NCBI RefSeq assembly: GCF_030160455.1
Contig: NZ_BSOJ01000030.1
Coordinates: 106,457 to 170,456 of the forward strand
Source: Limnobacter litoralis
GTDB taxonomy: Bacteria; Pseudomonadota; Gammaproteobacteria; Burkholderiales; Burkholderiaceae_B
DNA: 64,000 nucleotides
Reading direction: 5' to 3'
Shown here: piece by piece, positions 18,246 to 28,252 of the stretch
How positions within the stretch are numbered: the stretch's first letter is position 1
Layout: each line of letters starts with the position of its first letter
Translations under genes and position numbers: made by a program
Notes under the pieces: generated by a model
What the model was told of the DNA's origin: nothing
What the model saw: only the letters and a program-made list of their open reading frames with translations
The model's database searches: none

Positions 18246-18790
18246 AGCATTTGAAACCTCTGCGACTCTCAAGCTCGGGCTTGTTTGCCCTGCTGCTGGC
18301 AGTGTCCGGTGCAGCTTACGCCCTTCAGTCTGACAGCAAGGCGTCCATCACGATTGACGCCAACAAAATGACCTACAGCGAGAAGAACAGCATCAATGTC
18401 TTCTCGGGCAACGTGCTGCTGACTCGCGGCTCACTGATCATTCGTGGCGACAAACTGACTTTGACCCAACGGCCAGATGGCACCCAGTTCGCCAAGGTTG
18501 AAGGCAGCCCCGCCAAATTCCGCCAGCAGCGCGACTCTGGCAACAGCGACGTTCTCATGATCAATGGGTCTGGCAACACCATTGAATTTGACGGCAAAAC
18601 TGCCACAGTGACCTTCAGCGGCAAAGCCAATATCCAGAAAACCACAAATGGCGACCTGACCGAAGAAATTTCCGGCAGCAAAATCGTTTACGAACAAAAC
18701 ACCGAGTTTCTCAGCGTAACGGGCTCGACTGCCGACAATGGCAGCAACACGCCGCGCGTTCAGGCGGTCATCAAGCCGCGCAAGGAATAA
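18242..18790 (+). CDS. lptA: Periplasmic LPS bridge protein LptA
   Basis: A 182-residue OstA-like protein with a Sec signal ([15 protein letters not shown]) and the LptA fold sequence ([39 protein letters not shown]). LptA oligomerises into a periplasmic bridge that carries LPS from LptC to LptDE. Gene order lptC-lptA-lptB with four-base overlap supports the call. Confidence 0.93.
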   Translation: MKHLKPLRLSSSGLFALLLAVSGAAYALQSDSKASITIDANKMTYSEKNSINVFSGNVLLTRGSLIIRGDKLTLTQRPDGTQFAKVEGSPAKFRQQRDSGNSDVLMINGSGNTIEFDGKTATVTFSGKANIQKTTNGDLTEEISGSKIVYEQNTEFLSVTGSTADNGSNTPRVQAVIKPRKE

Positions 18791-18797
18791 AGCCCCT

Positions 18798-19553
18798 ATG
18801 GAAATGCACACCCCAAAAACGCTGACAGGCCAAGGTCGGCTTCAGGCACTGAGTCTGCGCAAGGCCTACCGCAACAAGCGCGTCATCGAAGACGTCTCAC
18901 TGCACGTGGACACGGGCGAAGTGGTGGGTCTGCTGGGCCCCAACGGCGCTGGCAAAACCACCTGCTTCTACATGATCGTCGGCCTGGTGGCTGCCGACGA
19001 GGGCAGCATCTGCCTCGAAGGCCGAGACATCACGCTAGACCCAATTCACCTGCGATCCCGGGCAGGTTTGTCCTACCTTCCCCAGGAAGCGTCTGTCTTC
19101 AAAAAGCTGACGGTCGAGGAAAACATTCAGGCGGTGCTTGAAATCAACCCGCCCACCGACAAGACCGTCGCACAGGCTGTTGACGCACTGCTGGAAGACC
19201 TGCAGATCACGCACATTCGCACCTCACTGGCGGCCAGCCTGTCCGGCGGCGAACGCCGCCGCCTTGAAATCGCCCGCGCCTTGGCCAGCCAGCCCCGCTT
19301 CGTGCTACTGGATGAGCCTTTTGCAGGGGTTGATCCGATTGCCGTACTCGAAATTCAGCGCATTGTGGGCTTTTTAAAATCCAAAGGCATCGGCGTGTTG
19401 ATCACCGACCACAACGTGCGCGAAACACTCGGCATTTGTGATCGAGCCTACATTATCAGTGCAGGCCACGTGCTTGCCTCGGGCTCGCCCGAACAAATCA
19501 TTCAGAACGACGATGTACGCCGAGTGTATCTCGGCGAAAATTTCAGAATGTAA
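18798..19553 (+). CDS. lptB: LPS export ABC ATPase LptB
   Basis: A 251-residue ABC ATPase. Walker A is [18 protein letters not shown], the signature [16 protein letters not shown], Walker [15 protein letters not shown], and the switch region [19 protein letters not shown]; these residues are near identical to LptB elsewhere. It powers LPS extraction by LptB2FGC. Start at 18798 gives a short 15-residue N-terminal extension ([15 protein letters not shown]) before the usual [11 protein letters not shown]; the frame is open upstream but overlaps lptA. Confidence 0.95.
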   Translation: MEMHTPKTLTGQGRLQALSLRKAYRNKRVIEDVSLHVDTGEVVGLLGPNGAGKTTCFYMIVGLVAADEGSICLEGRDITLDPIHLRSRAGLSYLPQEASVFKKLTVEENIQAVLEINPPTDKTVAQAVDALLEDLQITHIRTSLAASLSGGERRRLEIARALASQPRFVLLDEPFAGVDPIAVLEIQRIVGFLKSKGIGVLITDHNVRETLGICDRAYIISAGHVLASGSPEQIIQNDDVRRVYLGENFRM

Positions 19554-19570
19554 GGTAAGCTGATTGACCC

Positions 19571-21043
19571 ATGAAACAATCCCTTCAGCTTAAAGTCTCG
19601 CAAAGCCTGACCCTGACCCCGCAGCTGCAGCAGTCCATCCGTCTGCTGCAGCTGTCCACGCTCGAACTTCAACAGGAAATTCAGCAGGCACTGGCCGAGA
19701 ACCCCATGCTGGAAGCGGCAGAGGACGAAGAATCAGAGAGTGCCTCCAACAATGTCAGCGTGGGTGCTGACGGCACCCTGAACGACCACGCAGGCGAAGA
19801 ATACAGCCCCGACGAGCGCAAGCCGGACGACACCCAGGTGCTGCGTGAAAGCATCGAATCCATTCACGACAACTGGGAAGGCGACTGGCGCGACAACTCC
19901 GGCGGCAACATGGACGGCGACGAAGAAAAGCCGGCACTCCAGCTGGCCGCGCCCGACAGCACCCTTCAAACGCATCTGATCGAGCAACTGCGCCTGACCA
20001 ATGTGTCAGAGCGTGATCACAACCTGGTGCTGTGGCTGATCGACTACCTCAATGAAGACGGTTACCTCACCGTCGAACTGGAAGACCTGTGGGAAACCCT
20101 GCAGGATGCACCCGACCTCGAATTCGAAGAGTTGGGCGCAGCACTGAAGCTTTTACAGAGCTTTGACCCGATAGGCGTTGGCGCGCGCAGCGCATCCGAA
20201 TGCCTGTTGCTGCAACTCAACCAGCGCCGCGCCGAACTCGAGAACAGTGGCCTCTACACCGCCTGCAGGGCCTTGGTGGAGGAACATCTTGGTCTGCTGG
20301 CACAACGAGATTTCGTCAAGCTGAAACGTCTCATCGGCGTCGACGACGAGGTTCTGAAACGATGCCACGACCTCATTCGCTCGCTGGAACCTTTTCCGGG
20401 TGCACGCTTTCGCAACACCGAAGAAGACCACATCATTCCTGACGTCATTGTCCGCAAACAGAACGACCAATGGCTGGTGCAACTGAACTCGGAAGTGATG
20501 CCGAAAATCCGCATCAATGAAGTGTACGCCTCCATCCTGCGGTCGAACCGTGGGCAAAGCGCCCAGCTCAATGCCCAATTGCAAGAAGCCCGCTGGCTGC
20601 TGAAAAATGTTCAGCAACGCTTCGACACCATCCTTCGCGTGTCACAGGCCATTGTTGAACGGCAAATCGGCTATTTCAACCACGGTGAAATTGCCATGCA
20701 ACCCCTGGTTCTGCGCGAAATTGCCGACCTTCTGGGGCTGCATGAATCGACCGTGTCAAGGGTCACCACCCAAAAATATATGTTGACGCCCCATGGGCTA
20801 GTTGAGCTAAAGTATTTCTTCGGAAGCCATGTTTCCACCGACTCAGGGGGTCAGGCTTCCAGCACCGCCATTCGGGCTTTGATTAAACAACTGATCGCAG
20901 CGGAGGACTCAAAGCAACCGATATCTGACAGCCAGATTGCCGAACTTCTCGGCCAGCAGGGCATCGTCGTCGCAAGGCGCACGGTGGCCAAGTACCGGGA
21001 ATCCTTAAAGATTCCCCCGGTGAATATGCGAAAGTCGCTCTAA
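19571..21043 (+). CDS. rpoN: RNA polymerase sigma-54 factor
   Basis: A 490-residue sigma-54. Region I is the Gln/Leu-rich N-terminus (LKVSQSLTLTPQLQQSIRLLQLSTLELQQEI), region II is an acidic stretch at residues ~50-125, the core-binding domain runs to about 300, and the C-terminal RpoN box reads ARRTVAKYRESLKIPP. It directs transcription from -24/-12 promoters with enhancer-binding proteins. The place after lptB and before hpf and ptsN is the standard proteobacterial rpoN cluster. Confidence 0.97.
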   Translation: MKQSLQLKVSQSLTLTPQLQQSIRLLQLSTLELQQEIQQALAENPMLEAAEDEESESASNNVSVGADGTLNDHAGEEYSPDERKPDDTQVLRESIESIHDNWEGDWRDNSGGNMDGDEEKPALQLAAPDSTLQTHLIEQLRLTNVSERDHNLVLWLIDYLNEDGYLTVELEDLWETLQDAPDLEFEELGAALKLLQSFDPIGVGARSASECLLLQLNQRRAELENSGLYTACRALVEEHLGLLAQRDFVKLKRLIGVDDEVLKRCHDLIRSLEPFPGARFRNTEEDHIIPDVIVRKQNDQWLVQLNSEVMPKIRINEVYASILRSNRGQSAQLNAQLQEARWLLKNVQQRFDTILRVSQAIVERQIGYFNHGEIAMQPLVLREIADLLGLHESTVSRVTTQKYMLTPHGLVELKYFFGSHVSTDSGGQASSTAIRALIKQLIAAEDSKQPISDSQIAELLGQQGIVVARRTVAKYRESLKIPPVNMRKSL

Positions 21044-21088
21044 CCCAAATCAAGGGCACTTTTGCAGCCAAGCAAAAGGAGATAGCTT

Positions 21089-21421
21089 ATGAACCTGAAT
21101 ATCAATGGTCATCATCTGGAAGTTACGCCTGCCATTCGGAGTTATGTGATCGAAAAACTCGATCGAATCAAAAGGCATTTCGACCATGTCATTGATGCGT
21201 CGGTCACTCTGTCAGTGATCAAACTGGTTCAAAGGGCAGAAATCACCCTTCACGTTCGGGGCCGCGACATACACGCCGAGGCACACCACGACAATCTTTA
21301 CGCCGCCATTGATGCGCTGGCTGACAAAATCGACCGGCAGGTGCTGCGTCACAAAGACAAGGTAACCAACCACAATCACGTGCCCGTAAAACACCAGCCT
21401 GCTGAGGCTGCCACCGAATAA
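21089..21421 (+). CDS. hpf: Ribosome hibernation promoting factor
   Basis: A 110-residue short-form HPF/YhbH. It begins MNLNINGHHLEVTPAIRSYVIEKLDRIKRHFDHVIDASVTLSV and ends with a low-complexity His/Pro tail. It binds the decoding centre to inactivate or dimerise 70S ribosomes in stationary phase. An AAGGAG Shine-Dalgarno precedes the ATG, and a strong terminator follows it. Confidence 0.93.
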   Translation: MNLNINGHHLEVTPAIRSYVIEKLDRIKRHFDHVIDASVTLSVIKLVQRAEITLHVRGRDIHAEAHHDNLYAAIDALADKIDRQVLRHKDKVTNHNHVPVKHQPAEAATE

Positions 21422-21446
21422 GTGCTTGAATAGACTCAGCAAATCC

Positions 21447-21472
21447 AAAAGGCGGAGAATCCTCCGCCTTTT
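21447..21472 (+). terminator. Rho-independent terminator after hpf
   Basis: A perfect stem GGCGGAG/CTCCGCC with an AATC loop, extended by AAAA/TTTT at its base, lies 26 bases after the hpf stop. The flanking T-run ends the transcript of the kdsD-hpf gene run before ptsN. Confidence 0.85.
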
Positions 21473-21487
21473 GCCGTTTTATCAGCG

Positions 21488-21493
21488 TATAAT
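21488..21493 (+). promoter_or_regulatory. Possible -10 element upstream of ptsN
   Basis: A perfect TATAAT lies 40 bases before the ptsN ATG and directly after the hpf terminator. I see no good -35 at 16-18 bases, so this is a weak call supported mainly by position. Confidence 0.35.
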
Positions 21494-21532
21494 CGGCGCT
21501 CAGTTTAAAAGTCGGTATCAGGAATCAACGCG

Positions 21533-22003
21533 ATGAACTTGATCGCCAATCTTCTCCCACCATCCAATATTTTGCTGGACACCCAGGTCACCAGCAAAAA
21601 GCGCGTGTTCGAACAAGCCGGGCTGGTGTTTGAAAACAACCAGGGCATTGCTCGTTCCAAAGTGTTCGACAGCCTTTTTGCGCGTGAACGTCTTGGTTCC
21701 ACCGGCTTGGGTCAACAAGTGGCTGTGCCGCACGGTCGCATCAAAGGCCTGCGCGACCCCATTGCCGCGCTGGTCCGTGTTCAAGACCCCATTCCATTTG
21801 ACGCACCCGACGGCCACCCCGTGAAACTACTGATGTTTCTGCTTGTGCCAGAAAGTGCAAATCAGCATCATCTTGATATACTCTCTGAATTGGCGCAGAT
21901 GCTTTCCGATCGGGACTTCCGTGAACAGCTGCTCCAGGAGACCGACCCAAGCAAGATGCACGACCTGATTTCTTCTTGGGAGCCCTACCAACCAGCGAGC
22001 TGA
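21533..22003 (+). CDS. ptsN: Nitrogen PTS EIIA component
   Basis: A 156-residue EIIA(Ntr) protein. The phosphorylated histidine is expected in the motif [13 protein letters not shown] (residue ~67). It relays phosphate from PtsP/NPr and regulates potassium and phosphate responses by protein contact. It is followed four bases later by hprK, the usual betaproteobacterial pairing; the sequence retains the EIIA fold core ([19 protein letters not shown]) near the C-terminus. Confidence 0.93.
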   Translation: MNLIANLLPPSNILLDTQVTSKKRVFEQAGLVFENNQGIARSKVFDSLFARERLGSTGLGQQVAVPHGRIKGLRDPIAALVRVQDPIPFDAPDGHPVKLLMFLLVPESANQHHLDILSELAQMLSDRDFREQLLQETDPSKMHDLISSWEPYQPAS

Positions 22004-22007
22004 ATCA

Positions 22008-22994
22008 TTGAAGCAACTCAAAGAACTGATCGAAGCCAACCTTGAAAAGCTGAAATTCAGCTGGATTGCTGGCCGTGAAGGCGGAGACACCGCTATTGAC
22101 CTTCAATGTTTTGCCTCCTCTGACCTGGTCGGTCACCTCAACCTGATCCACCCTGGCCGCATCCAAGTGTTTGGCCGTCAGGAAATCGAATACTTCTCAA
22201 GAATCGACGACAACCGCAAACAGCACGTCATCAACAAGCTGATCGCTGGTGATCCACCCGCCATTGTGGTGGCTGAATCGTTTCAGGCGCACCCCCTCAT
22301 GGTTCAGGCCTGCGACAACGCCAAAGTGCCCTTGTTGGCCACACCGCTGTCCGCCGCTGAAATCATCGATTTCCTTCGCATCTACATCAACAAATGGCTG
22401 GCACCCACCACCATGATGCACGGGGTCTTCATGGACGTGCTGGGCATGGGCGTTCTTATTTGTGGCGAATCGGGCCTGGGCAAAAGCGAATTGGGGCTGG
22501 AGCTGATTTCACGAGGTCACGGCCTGGTGGCCGATGACGTGGTCGAATTCGCCCGTGTCGCCCCCAACCTCATTGAAGGACGCTGCCCTGAATTGATCCG
22601 CAACCTCATGGAAGTGCGCGGCGTGGGCCTGCTCGACATCAAAGCCATCTTCGGCGAAACCGCGGTGCGTCGCAAAATGCGGCTCAAGCTGATCGTTCAC
22701 CTGGTGCGTCGCGCCTCGCTTGAACTGCACCAGGAAAGACTGGTCACCGAACCCCAATATCAGGAAGTGCTGGGCCTGCCCATGCGCAAAGTCATGCTGC
22801 CAGTGGCGGCCGGCCGAAACCTGGCCGTTCTGCTGGAAGCCGCGGTCCGCAACTTCATTTTGCAGATGCGCGGCATCAACACCCTGGACGAGTTCATGGT
22901 TCGGCAACAAAAGGCCATGCTCAATGAACTTGAAAACTTCGAATCGGATGACAAACCCCTGCTGGACAGCCACCACGAGGACATCCACGAATGA
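22008..22994 (+). CDS. hprK: HPr kinase/phosphorylase
   Basis: A 328-residue bifunctional enzyme that phosphorylates and dephosphorylates HPr on serine. The Walker A loop is [19 protein letters not shown] and the family signature is [34 protein letters not shown]. The start codon is TTG, only four bases after ptsN, so it is probably translationally coupled. HprK in Gram-negatives is linked to the incomplete PTS and carbon/nitrogen regulation; PTS HPr is not in this window. Confidence 0.93.
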   Translation: MKQLKELIEANLEKLKFSWIAGREGGDTAIDLQCFASSDLVGHLNLIHPGRIQVFGRQEIEYFSRIDDNRKQHVINKLIAGDPPAIVVAESFQAHPLMVQACDNAKVPLLATPLSAAEIIDFLRIYINKWLAPTTMMHGVFMDVLGMGVLICGESGLGKSELGLELISRGHGLVADDVVEFARVAPNLIEGRCPELIRNLMEVRGVGLLDIKAIFGETAVRRKMRLKLIVHLVRRASLELHQERLVTEPQYQEVLGLPMRKVMLPVAAGRNLAVLLEAAVRNFILQMRGINTLDEFMVRQQKAMLNELENFESDDKPLLDSHHEDIHE

Positions 22995-23869
22995 GCGGCC
23001 AGGACGCGCTCAAAATCATTCTGGTCACAGGGCTTTCAGGTTCAGGCAAATCCATTGCGATCCGCGCACTTGAAGATGCCCAGTTTTACTGCGTCGACAA
23101 CCTGCCCACACCCTTCATTCCCAAAGTGGTCAATCACCTGCACCTGGCGGGCGTCTCCAACATGGCCATTGCGGTCGACTCCCGTTCGGGCCGCGACCTG
23201 ATCGACCTGCCCAGCCTGATTACACAGCTCAAAGAGGAGGGTTACGATGTGCGTGTGCTCTTCCTCGAAGCCGACGACGACACGCTGAGCACCCGCTACT
23301 CCGAAACACGTCGCAGGCACCCTTTCAGCGTAAAACGGGGTGAAAAAGCCACCGTGGCCGAGTGCGTGGCCGCGGAGCGCGAGACCATGCAAGGCCTGCG
23401 TGGATTTGCCGATGTCATTGACACCACCGCCCTGCTGCCCAACACGCTGCGCAGGTGGGTGCTTGAAGCGGTGGAAGAACGTCCGTCCCGACTCACCTTG
23501 ATTTTCGAGACCTTTGGCTACAAGAAAGGCCTGCCCATGGATGCAGACCTGGTGTTCGACGTGCGCTGCCTGAGCAACCCGCACTACGTGAAAGAATTGC
23601 GCGACAAAACGGGCATTGATTACGAAGTTCAAGCCTTCATTCGCGAGGACGAGCGCAGCAACGAACTGCTTTCAGACATTGAAAAGTACCTGCGCAAATG
23701 GCTTCCTTCCTATCTGAACGAACAGCGCAGCTACGTCACCATTGCCATTGGCTGCACAGGCGGCCAACACCGCTCCGTCTACATTGCTGAAATGCTGGCC
23801 GAACGATTCTCGCTTTTCCCGATCGACGAGGTGGAAAGCGTGCTGGTCAGGCACCGCAACATCCATTAA
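22991..23869 (+). CDS. rapZ: RNase adapter protein RapZ
   Basis: A 292-residue P-loop protein. Walker A is [16 protein letters not shown] and the C-terminal [16 protein letters not shown] is the conserved RapZ signature for glucosamine-6-phosphate sensing. In enterobacteria it delivers the small RNA GlmZ to RNase E; whether that target exists here is unknown. The gene start overlaps the hprK stop by four bases and it ends just before the convergent mutY. Confidence 0.93.
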   Translation: MSGQDALKIILVTGLSGSGKSIAIRALEDAQFYCVDNLPTPFIPKVVNHLHLAGVSNMAIAVDSRSGRDLIDLPSLITQLKEEGYDVRVLFLEADDDTLSTRYSETRRRHPFSVKRGEKATVAECVAAERETMQGLRGFADVIDTTALLPNTLRRWVLEAVEERPSRLTLIFETFGYKKGLPMDADLVFDVRCLSNPHYVKELRDKTGIDYEVQAFIREDERSNELLSDIEKYLRKWLPSYLNEQRSYVTIAIGCTGGQHRSVYIAEMLAERFSLFPIDEVESVLVRHRNIH

Positions 23870-23877
23870 AGCCTGGC

Positions 23878-24960
23878 TCACGTCCAGCCCAATTGCTCCA
23901 TTATTTTGTGGACTAGTCGAGGCACAGCACGGTCAGACAAAGCCACCAGATCGCCCCCGGACACCCCATCAAGCGCCAGCACCTTGAAATGCATCTTTCG
24001 GTGCGTCAACTCGTGGACCAGCCAATCCTGCCGGTTCAATGCCTTTAACTGACGAACAAGTTCAGCCTGCTGCCGCTCATCGGCTTGCAAACCGATTTCC
24101 TGCAGCAAGGGTGCCAATTCAGGCCAGTCGACCACCTGGTCAACCCCCTCCAAACTCAAATGCGGCCACATCCACAGCCCGCGCCAAACTCCCTTGCCTT
24201 GCCGCGCAGTCAAACCCACCTCGCCGTGCTTGCTGCGCACCGCCAATGCCACGAAATATTGACTTGGCCTGGGCTTTTTCGGCTTGGGTTGAGGCAATTG
24301 GCCCACCATGCCTTTCTTCAAAGCCACGCACCGCTTCATCAGGGGGCACTTCGCGCAATTCGGGTTTTTGGGCGTGCACACCGTGGCCCCCAAATCCATC
24401 AAAGCTTGGTTGTACACACCCGGCGCCTGCCGGCCAAGCTCACGCTCTGCAATGGCCCACAGCTCGCGTTTCACGGCAGTCTGCTCGGGGTAGCCTTCCA
24501 CCCCAAACAAGCGGCAATACACACGCTTTACATTGCCATCCAGGATGGGGGCGGCAAGCCCCCATGACAAAGAGGCAATCGCACCCGCTGTCGATCGACC
24601 AATGCCAGGCAAACTTTCCAGGGCAGCCACATCGCGGGGAAACTCACCCCCAAAACGCGTCAGCACCTGACGGGCACACGCGTGCAGGTTGCGGGCACGC
24701 GTGTAATACCCCAGACCCGCCCACAATTGCATGACCTCCTCTTCAGAGGCCTGGGCCAGTGCAGTCACCGTTGAGAAGGCTTTCAAAAAGCGGTCATAGT
24801 AGCCCAGCACGGTGGTCACCTGAGTTTGCTGAAGCATCACCTCGCTGAGCCACACTCGATAGGCATCACCCGTGTTTTGCCAAGGCAAATGCTGGCGCCC
24901 CGCCACCTTTTGCCACTGCACCAGCGTGTCGGCCACGCTTTGAGATTCCGGACTGCTCAT
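23878..24960 (-). CDS. mutY: Adenine DNA glycosylase
   Basis: A 360-residue MutY. It has the helix-hairpin-helix (ESLPGIGRSTAGAIASLSWG), catalytic Asp in the LDGNVKRVYCR segment, the iron-sulfur cysteines spaced C-x6-C-x2-C-x5-C (CTPKNPNCAKCPLMKRC), and a C-terminal NUDIX-like 8-oxoG recognition domain. It excises adenine opposite 8-oxoguanine. The ATG overlaps the mutM stop by four bases, so the two 8-oxoG repair glycosylases form an operon; in-frame starts upstream would lie inside mutM. Confidence 0.95.
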   Translation of the reverse strand: MSSPESQSVADTLVQWQKVAGRQHLPWQNTGDAYRVWLSEVMLQQTQVTTVLGYYDRFLKAFSTVTALAQASEEEVMQLWAGLGYYTRARNLHACARQVLTRFGGEFPRDVAALESLPGIGRSTAGAIASLSWGLAAPILDGNVKRVYCRLFGVEGYPEQTAVKRELWAIAERELGRQAPGVYNQALMDLGATVCTPKNPNCAKCPLMKRCVALKKGMVGQLPQPKPKKPRPSQYFVALAVRSKHGEVGLTARQGKGVWRGLWMWPHLSLEGVDQVVDWPELAPLLQEIGLQADERQQAELVRQLKALNRQDWLVHELTHRKMHFKVLALDGVSGGDLVALSDRAVPRLVHKIMEQLGWT

Positions 24961-25781
24961 CGTTGACAATTCAAACAATAGAAAGTGCTTCTTTGAGCCA
25001 TGACACGCCTGCGAACGGCCTGCCCGCATTGCTTGCAGGGCTCACCCTCACGGCCATACACGTCGCAATGCAATTGAAAGTGCCCCAATTCACCATCAAT
25101 GGCCTGAAAGTTTCGCAAAGTGGACCCACCTCTGGAGATGGCTTCGCCCAGCACCTCACGCACGGCCTGATGCAGACGGGTCACGTCATTTCGGGTCAAA
25201 CGACCAGCCGCTTTGCCTGGTCGAATCCGGCTGCGAAACAGCGCCTCACAGGCGTAGATATTGCCCACACCCACGACGGCTGCGCCCGAAAGCAACAAGG
25301 CCTTGATGCTCAATGATTTTCCGCGCGTGTCCCGGTAAAAGCTGTCCACCGTGAATGCTTCTGAAAAGGGCTCCGGGCCGAGTTTCGCAAATCGGGTGTA
25401 GACCCCGATCCACCGATCACCCTGCTGCGTATCCACCCATTCCACACTGCCGAAGCGACGCGGGTCGTTGTAGCGCAGACAGGCATTTTCAAAACGCCAC
25501 TCGATGTGATCGTGCGTGGCCCAAGGCTCGGCAGGGTCTACGATTTTCAGCGACCCGGACATGCCCAGGTGAATCACCAAGGCATCACGTCCGAACTCCG
25601 CGATCAAGTACTTGGACCGTCGCCAGACCTTCTTCAATATCTGCCCCTCGCACCGTTGAACTTCTGGCGGAACGGGCCATCTCAAGGCAGGTTGCCGCAC
25701 AGTGCAAGTCATCAGGCGGCTGCCCAGAAAACGCTGTTCAACGCCTCTTCTGGTGATCTCAACTTCAGGTAATTCAGGCAT
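24957..25781 (-). CDS. mutM: Formamidopyrimidine-DNA glycosylase
   Basis: A 274-residue Fpg protein starting MPELPEVE with the catalytic Pro2/Glu3. It also contains the helix-two-turn-helix (GVGNIYACEALFRSRIRPGKAAGRL) and the C-terminal zinc finger (CDVYGREGEPCKQCG, YCLNCQR). It removes 8-oxoG and formamidopyrimidines. It lies upstream of and overlaps mutY, and diverges from the TPR lipoprotein gene. Confidence 0.96.
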   Translation of the reverse strand: MPELPEVEITRRGVEQRFLGSRLMTCTVRQPALRWPVPPEVQRCEGQILKKVWRRSKYLIAEFGRDALVIHLGMSGSLKIVDPAEPWATHDHIEWRFENACLRYNDPRRFGSVEWVDTQQGDRWIGVYTRFAKLGPEPFSEAFTVDSFYRDTRGKSLSIKALLLSGAAVVGVGNIYACEALFRSRIRPGKAAGRLTRNDVTRLHQAVREVLGEAISRGGSTLRNFQAIDGELGHFQLHCDVYGREGEPCKQCGQAVRRRVMAQRSTFYCLNCQR

Positions 25782-25886
25782 AGTAAAGGCGAATTGTGGA
25801 CGGGGTGCGTCAAGCGCGCACGCGGTACTTTAATATGATAGAAATAACTTGAGCAGTCTGCCGCATTCTCTTTGGGTTTTACAACA

Positions 25887-27656
25887 ATGAATTTTTCAAG
25901 CAATCGCAGTGCAGCACTTCTGGGCCTGGCCATCACCGTGGCGCTGTCTGGCTGTGCCAGCACACAGGGCAAAAAGCCCGAGTCAGCCCAGCCACCCCCC
26001 GGGCAATCCAGCGCCAAGAAACCCGTCACCCAGGGCGAATACAAAGCCCAAATTCAGTCCATGGTGGCCAAAGACCCCATGTTTGCACTGCTGGCGGCAG
26101 AACTGGCCGCCCAACGCGGTGACAATTATTCTGCTGTCATTGCCTACACCGAAGCGGCCAAAGCCCTGAAAAGAGCCGATCTCGCCAAGCGGGCAGTCGA
26201 ACTGAGCCTGAATGACAACGACCCGGAATTGTCTCTGAGCGCGGCACAAACCTGGTACACCCTCGCGCCCACAGACCCGCAGGCCAAACGTTCCGTGCTT
26301 TTGCTTCAACTCAGCACCAACCGGGTGGACGAAGCCATGCCCGCGCTGAAAGACTATGTGGCTGACTTGCGCAAACTGGAAGAACAGCACCCCGGCATTT
26401 CCGGTGTCACACCAGACAAAGTGACGCTTGAACTGCTTTTGCGCATTCCAGACAAAGACAAGGCTTACAACACGGGCCTGAAGTTGCTGGGGGACGACCC
26501 CACCAACGACAACAACCAAAACCTGCTGTCACAACTGGCTTATTCAACGGACCACTATCCTCAAGCGGTCGCACACATCGAGCAGGCCATCAAGGTCAAA
26601 CCCGCTGAAAACTACTATGTGCTGCTGGCTCAGTACCTTGAAAAGCGCGACGGCAATTCCAACGCGGCCATTGCCTTGCTAACCGCACAAACTGCGCAGC
26701 ACCCCAAGTGGTTTGCCGCCCGTCTTTATCTGGCACGCACCTACACGCAGGCGGCCGACTGGCCGAATGCAAAAACCGTGTTTGACCAACTCATACAGAT
26801 GCAACCCGACAACTACGCCCTGTATTCCAGCCAAGGCTTTGTGCTGTCCAAATTGCATGAACGTCGTGGGGCTGAAAAATACTTCCAGACCTATCTCAAG
26901 AAAATGCCGGCTGATCAAATCCAGAATGAGCCGCTGATATACCTCACCTTGTCCGGGCTGGCCCTGGACGACAAGGATTACAAAGGCGCGCTGCGCTGGA
27001 TCGACAAAGCCCCAGACGCTGCTGAAAACATTGATCTTCAGCTGCGCAAGTCACTGATTCTTGAGCAATCGGGCAAGATGCCACAAGCCATGAAGGTGCT
27101 GGACGACTACCAGCCCCAAGACGACGACGAAGGGGTGCGGATCATTCTGGCCCGATCACAACTGGCCGAAAAACAGAAGCAACCCAAAACCTCGGAAACC
27201 ATTCTGGACAAGGGCCTGAGCACCTACCCCGACCAGCCCGACCTTTTGTACGAACGTTCCATGGTGGCAGAGCGTCAGGACGATCTTGTTGCGGTTGAGA
27301 AATACCTGCGTCGCCTGATCGCCGTCAAGCCGGACAGTGCCAATGGTTACAACGCCCTGGGTTACACCTTTGCAGACCATGGCATCCGGCTGGACGAAGC
27401 GCTTGAACTGATCCAGAAAGCCAATTCGCTGTCGCCCAATGACCCTTTTATTCTGGACTCCTTGGGTTGGGTCTATTTCAAGTTGGGTCGCAACGCCGAG
27501 GCGGAGGAGACCCTGAAAAAGGCATTGAGTATTCGCTCCGATCAAGAAATTGGCACACACCTGGTTCAGGTTCTGCTGAAATCGGGTAAAAAGGCAGAAG
27601 CGCAACAATTGGCTGACAAACTGAAAACGCAGTTTCCGGCAAAACAATCACTCTGA
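25887..27656 (+). CDS. TPR-repeat outer-membrane lipoprotein
   Basis: A 589-residue lipoprotein (signal MNFSSNRSAALLGLAITVALSGC) consisting almost wholly of helical tetratricopeptide repeats, clear at AAELAAQRGDNYSAVIAYTEAAKAL, VEKYLRRLIAVKPDSANGYNALGYTF and DSLGWVYFKLGRNAEAEETLKKAL. The ATG at 25887 is chosen because the signal follows it. The same TPR lipoprotein-lolB-ispE order occurs in many Betaproteobacteria. It probably acts as a scaffold in the periplasm or outer membrane; no defined role is known to me. Confidence 0.85.
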   Translation: MNFSSNRSAALLGLAITVALSGCASTQGKKPESAQPPPGQSSAKKPVTQGEYKAQIQSMVAKDPMFALLAAELAAQRGDNYSAVIAYTEAAKALKRADLAKRAVELSLNDNDPELSLSAAQTWYTLAPTDPQAKRSVLLLQLSTNRVDEAMPALKDYVADLRKLEEQHPGISGVTPDKVTLELLLRIPDKDKAYNTGLKLLGDDPTNDNNQNLLSQLAYSTDHYPQAVAHIEQAIKVKPAENYYVLLAQYLEKRDGNSNAAIALLTAQTAQHPKWFAARLYLARTYTQAADWPNAKTVFDQLIQMQPDNYALYSSQGFVLSKLHERRGAEKYFQTYLKKMPADQIQNEPLIYLTLSGLALDDKDYKGALRWIDKAPDAAENIDLQLRKSLILEQSGKMPQAMKVLDDYQPQDDDEGVRIILARSQLAEKQKQPKTSETILDKGLSTYPDQPDLLYERSMVAERQDDLVAVEKYLRRLIAVKPDSANGYNALGYTFADHGIRLDEALELIQKANSLSPNDPFILDSLGWVYFKLGRNAEAEETLKKALSIRSDQEIGTHLVQVLLKSGKKAEAQQLADKLKTQFPAKQSL

Positions 27657-27673
27657 ACAGCTTACATCCACTC

Positions 27674-28252
27674 ATGAATGCAAGGCACACGCCATTTTTT
27701 AGACTTTTTGCCCTGATCGCCTGCAGCGGTCTGTTGCTGGTGCTATCAGCCTGCAGCACGTTCAGCAAAAACGCGGCAGACAGCATTGATTGCACATCCA
27801 AGCTGGCCAGTTGCCACAAAGGCCGCTTCGGACTGGTCTGGAAAACAATCGACCACAACGGCAAAGAAGAAGGCGACTCCATTTCGGGCACTTACGAATG
27901 GCGTGCCTTGCCAGCGGCCAACACGCACAATCAGGAACTGGCGTTTCTGGAAGTCAATTCAACCCTTGGCCCCACTTTGGGCACGGCCAAACGCACCGGC
28001 GACTTTTACGAAGTTCGTGCGGCTGACGGGCGTGTTTACCTTGCACAAGACTGGCAATCCCTGTTTGACCTGATGTTTCCGGTCAAACTGCCAGCCGATG
28101 CACTCATTCAATGGATGAACAACCCCAACGCCATCAACCTGCCCCAGCTTCCACCCAATTGGACCTGGGAGGTCAACAATGGCCGCTACCGCGTGGTGTT
28201 TGTTGAAAAAGACACCACAGGCCGCATCGACCTGATTCCACAAAACCCGTGA
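27674..28252 (+). CDS. lolB: Outer-membrane lipoprotein insertion protein LolB
   Basis: A 192-residue lipoprotein with lipobox LLVLSACS. The body (KGRFGLVWKTIDHNGKEEGDSISGTYEWR, SLFDLMFPVKLPADALIQWM) matches the LolB fold, which accepts lipoproteins from LolA at the outer membrane. The stop overlaps the GTG start of ispE, the common lolB-ispE arrangement. Confidence 0.87.
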   Translation: MNARHTPFFRLFALIACSGLLLVLSACSTFSKNAADSIDCTSKLASCHKGRFGLVWKTIDHNGKEEGDSISGTYEWRALPAANTHNQELAFLEVNSTLGPTLGTAKRTGDFYEVRAADGRVYLAQDWQSLFDLMFPVKLPADALIQWMNNPNAINLPQLPPNWTWEVNNGRYRVVFVEKDTTGRIDLIPQNP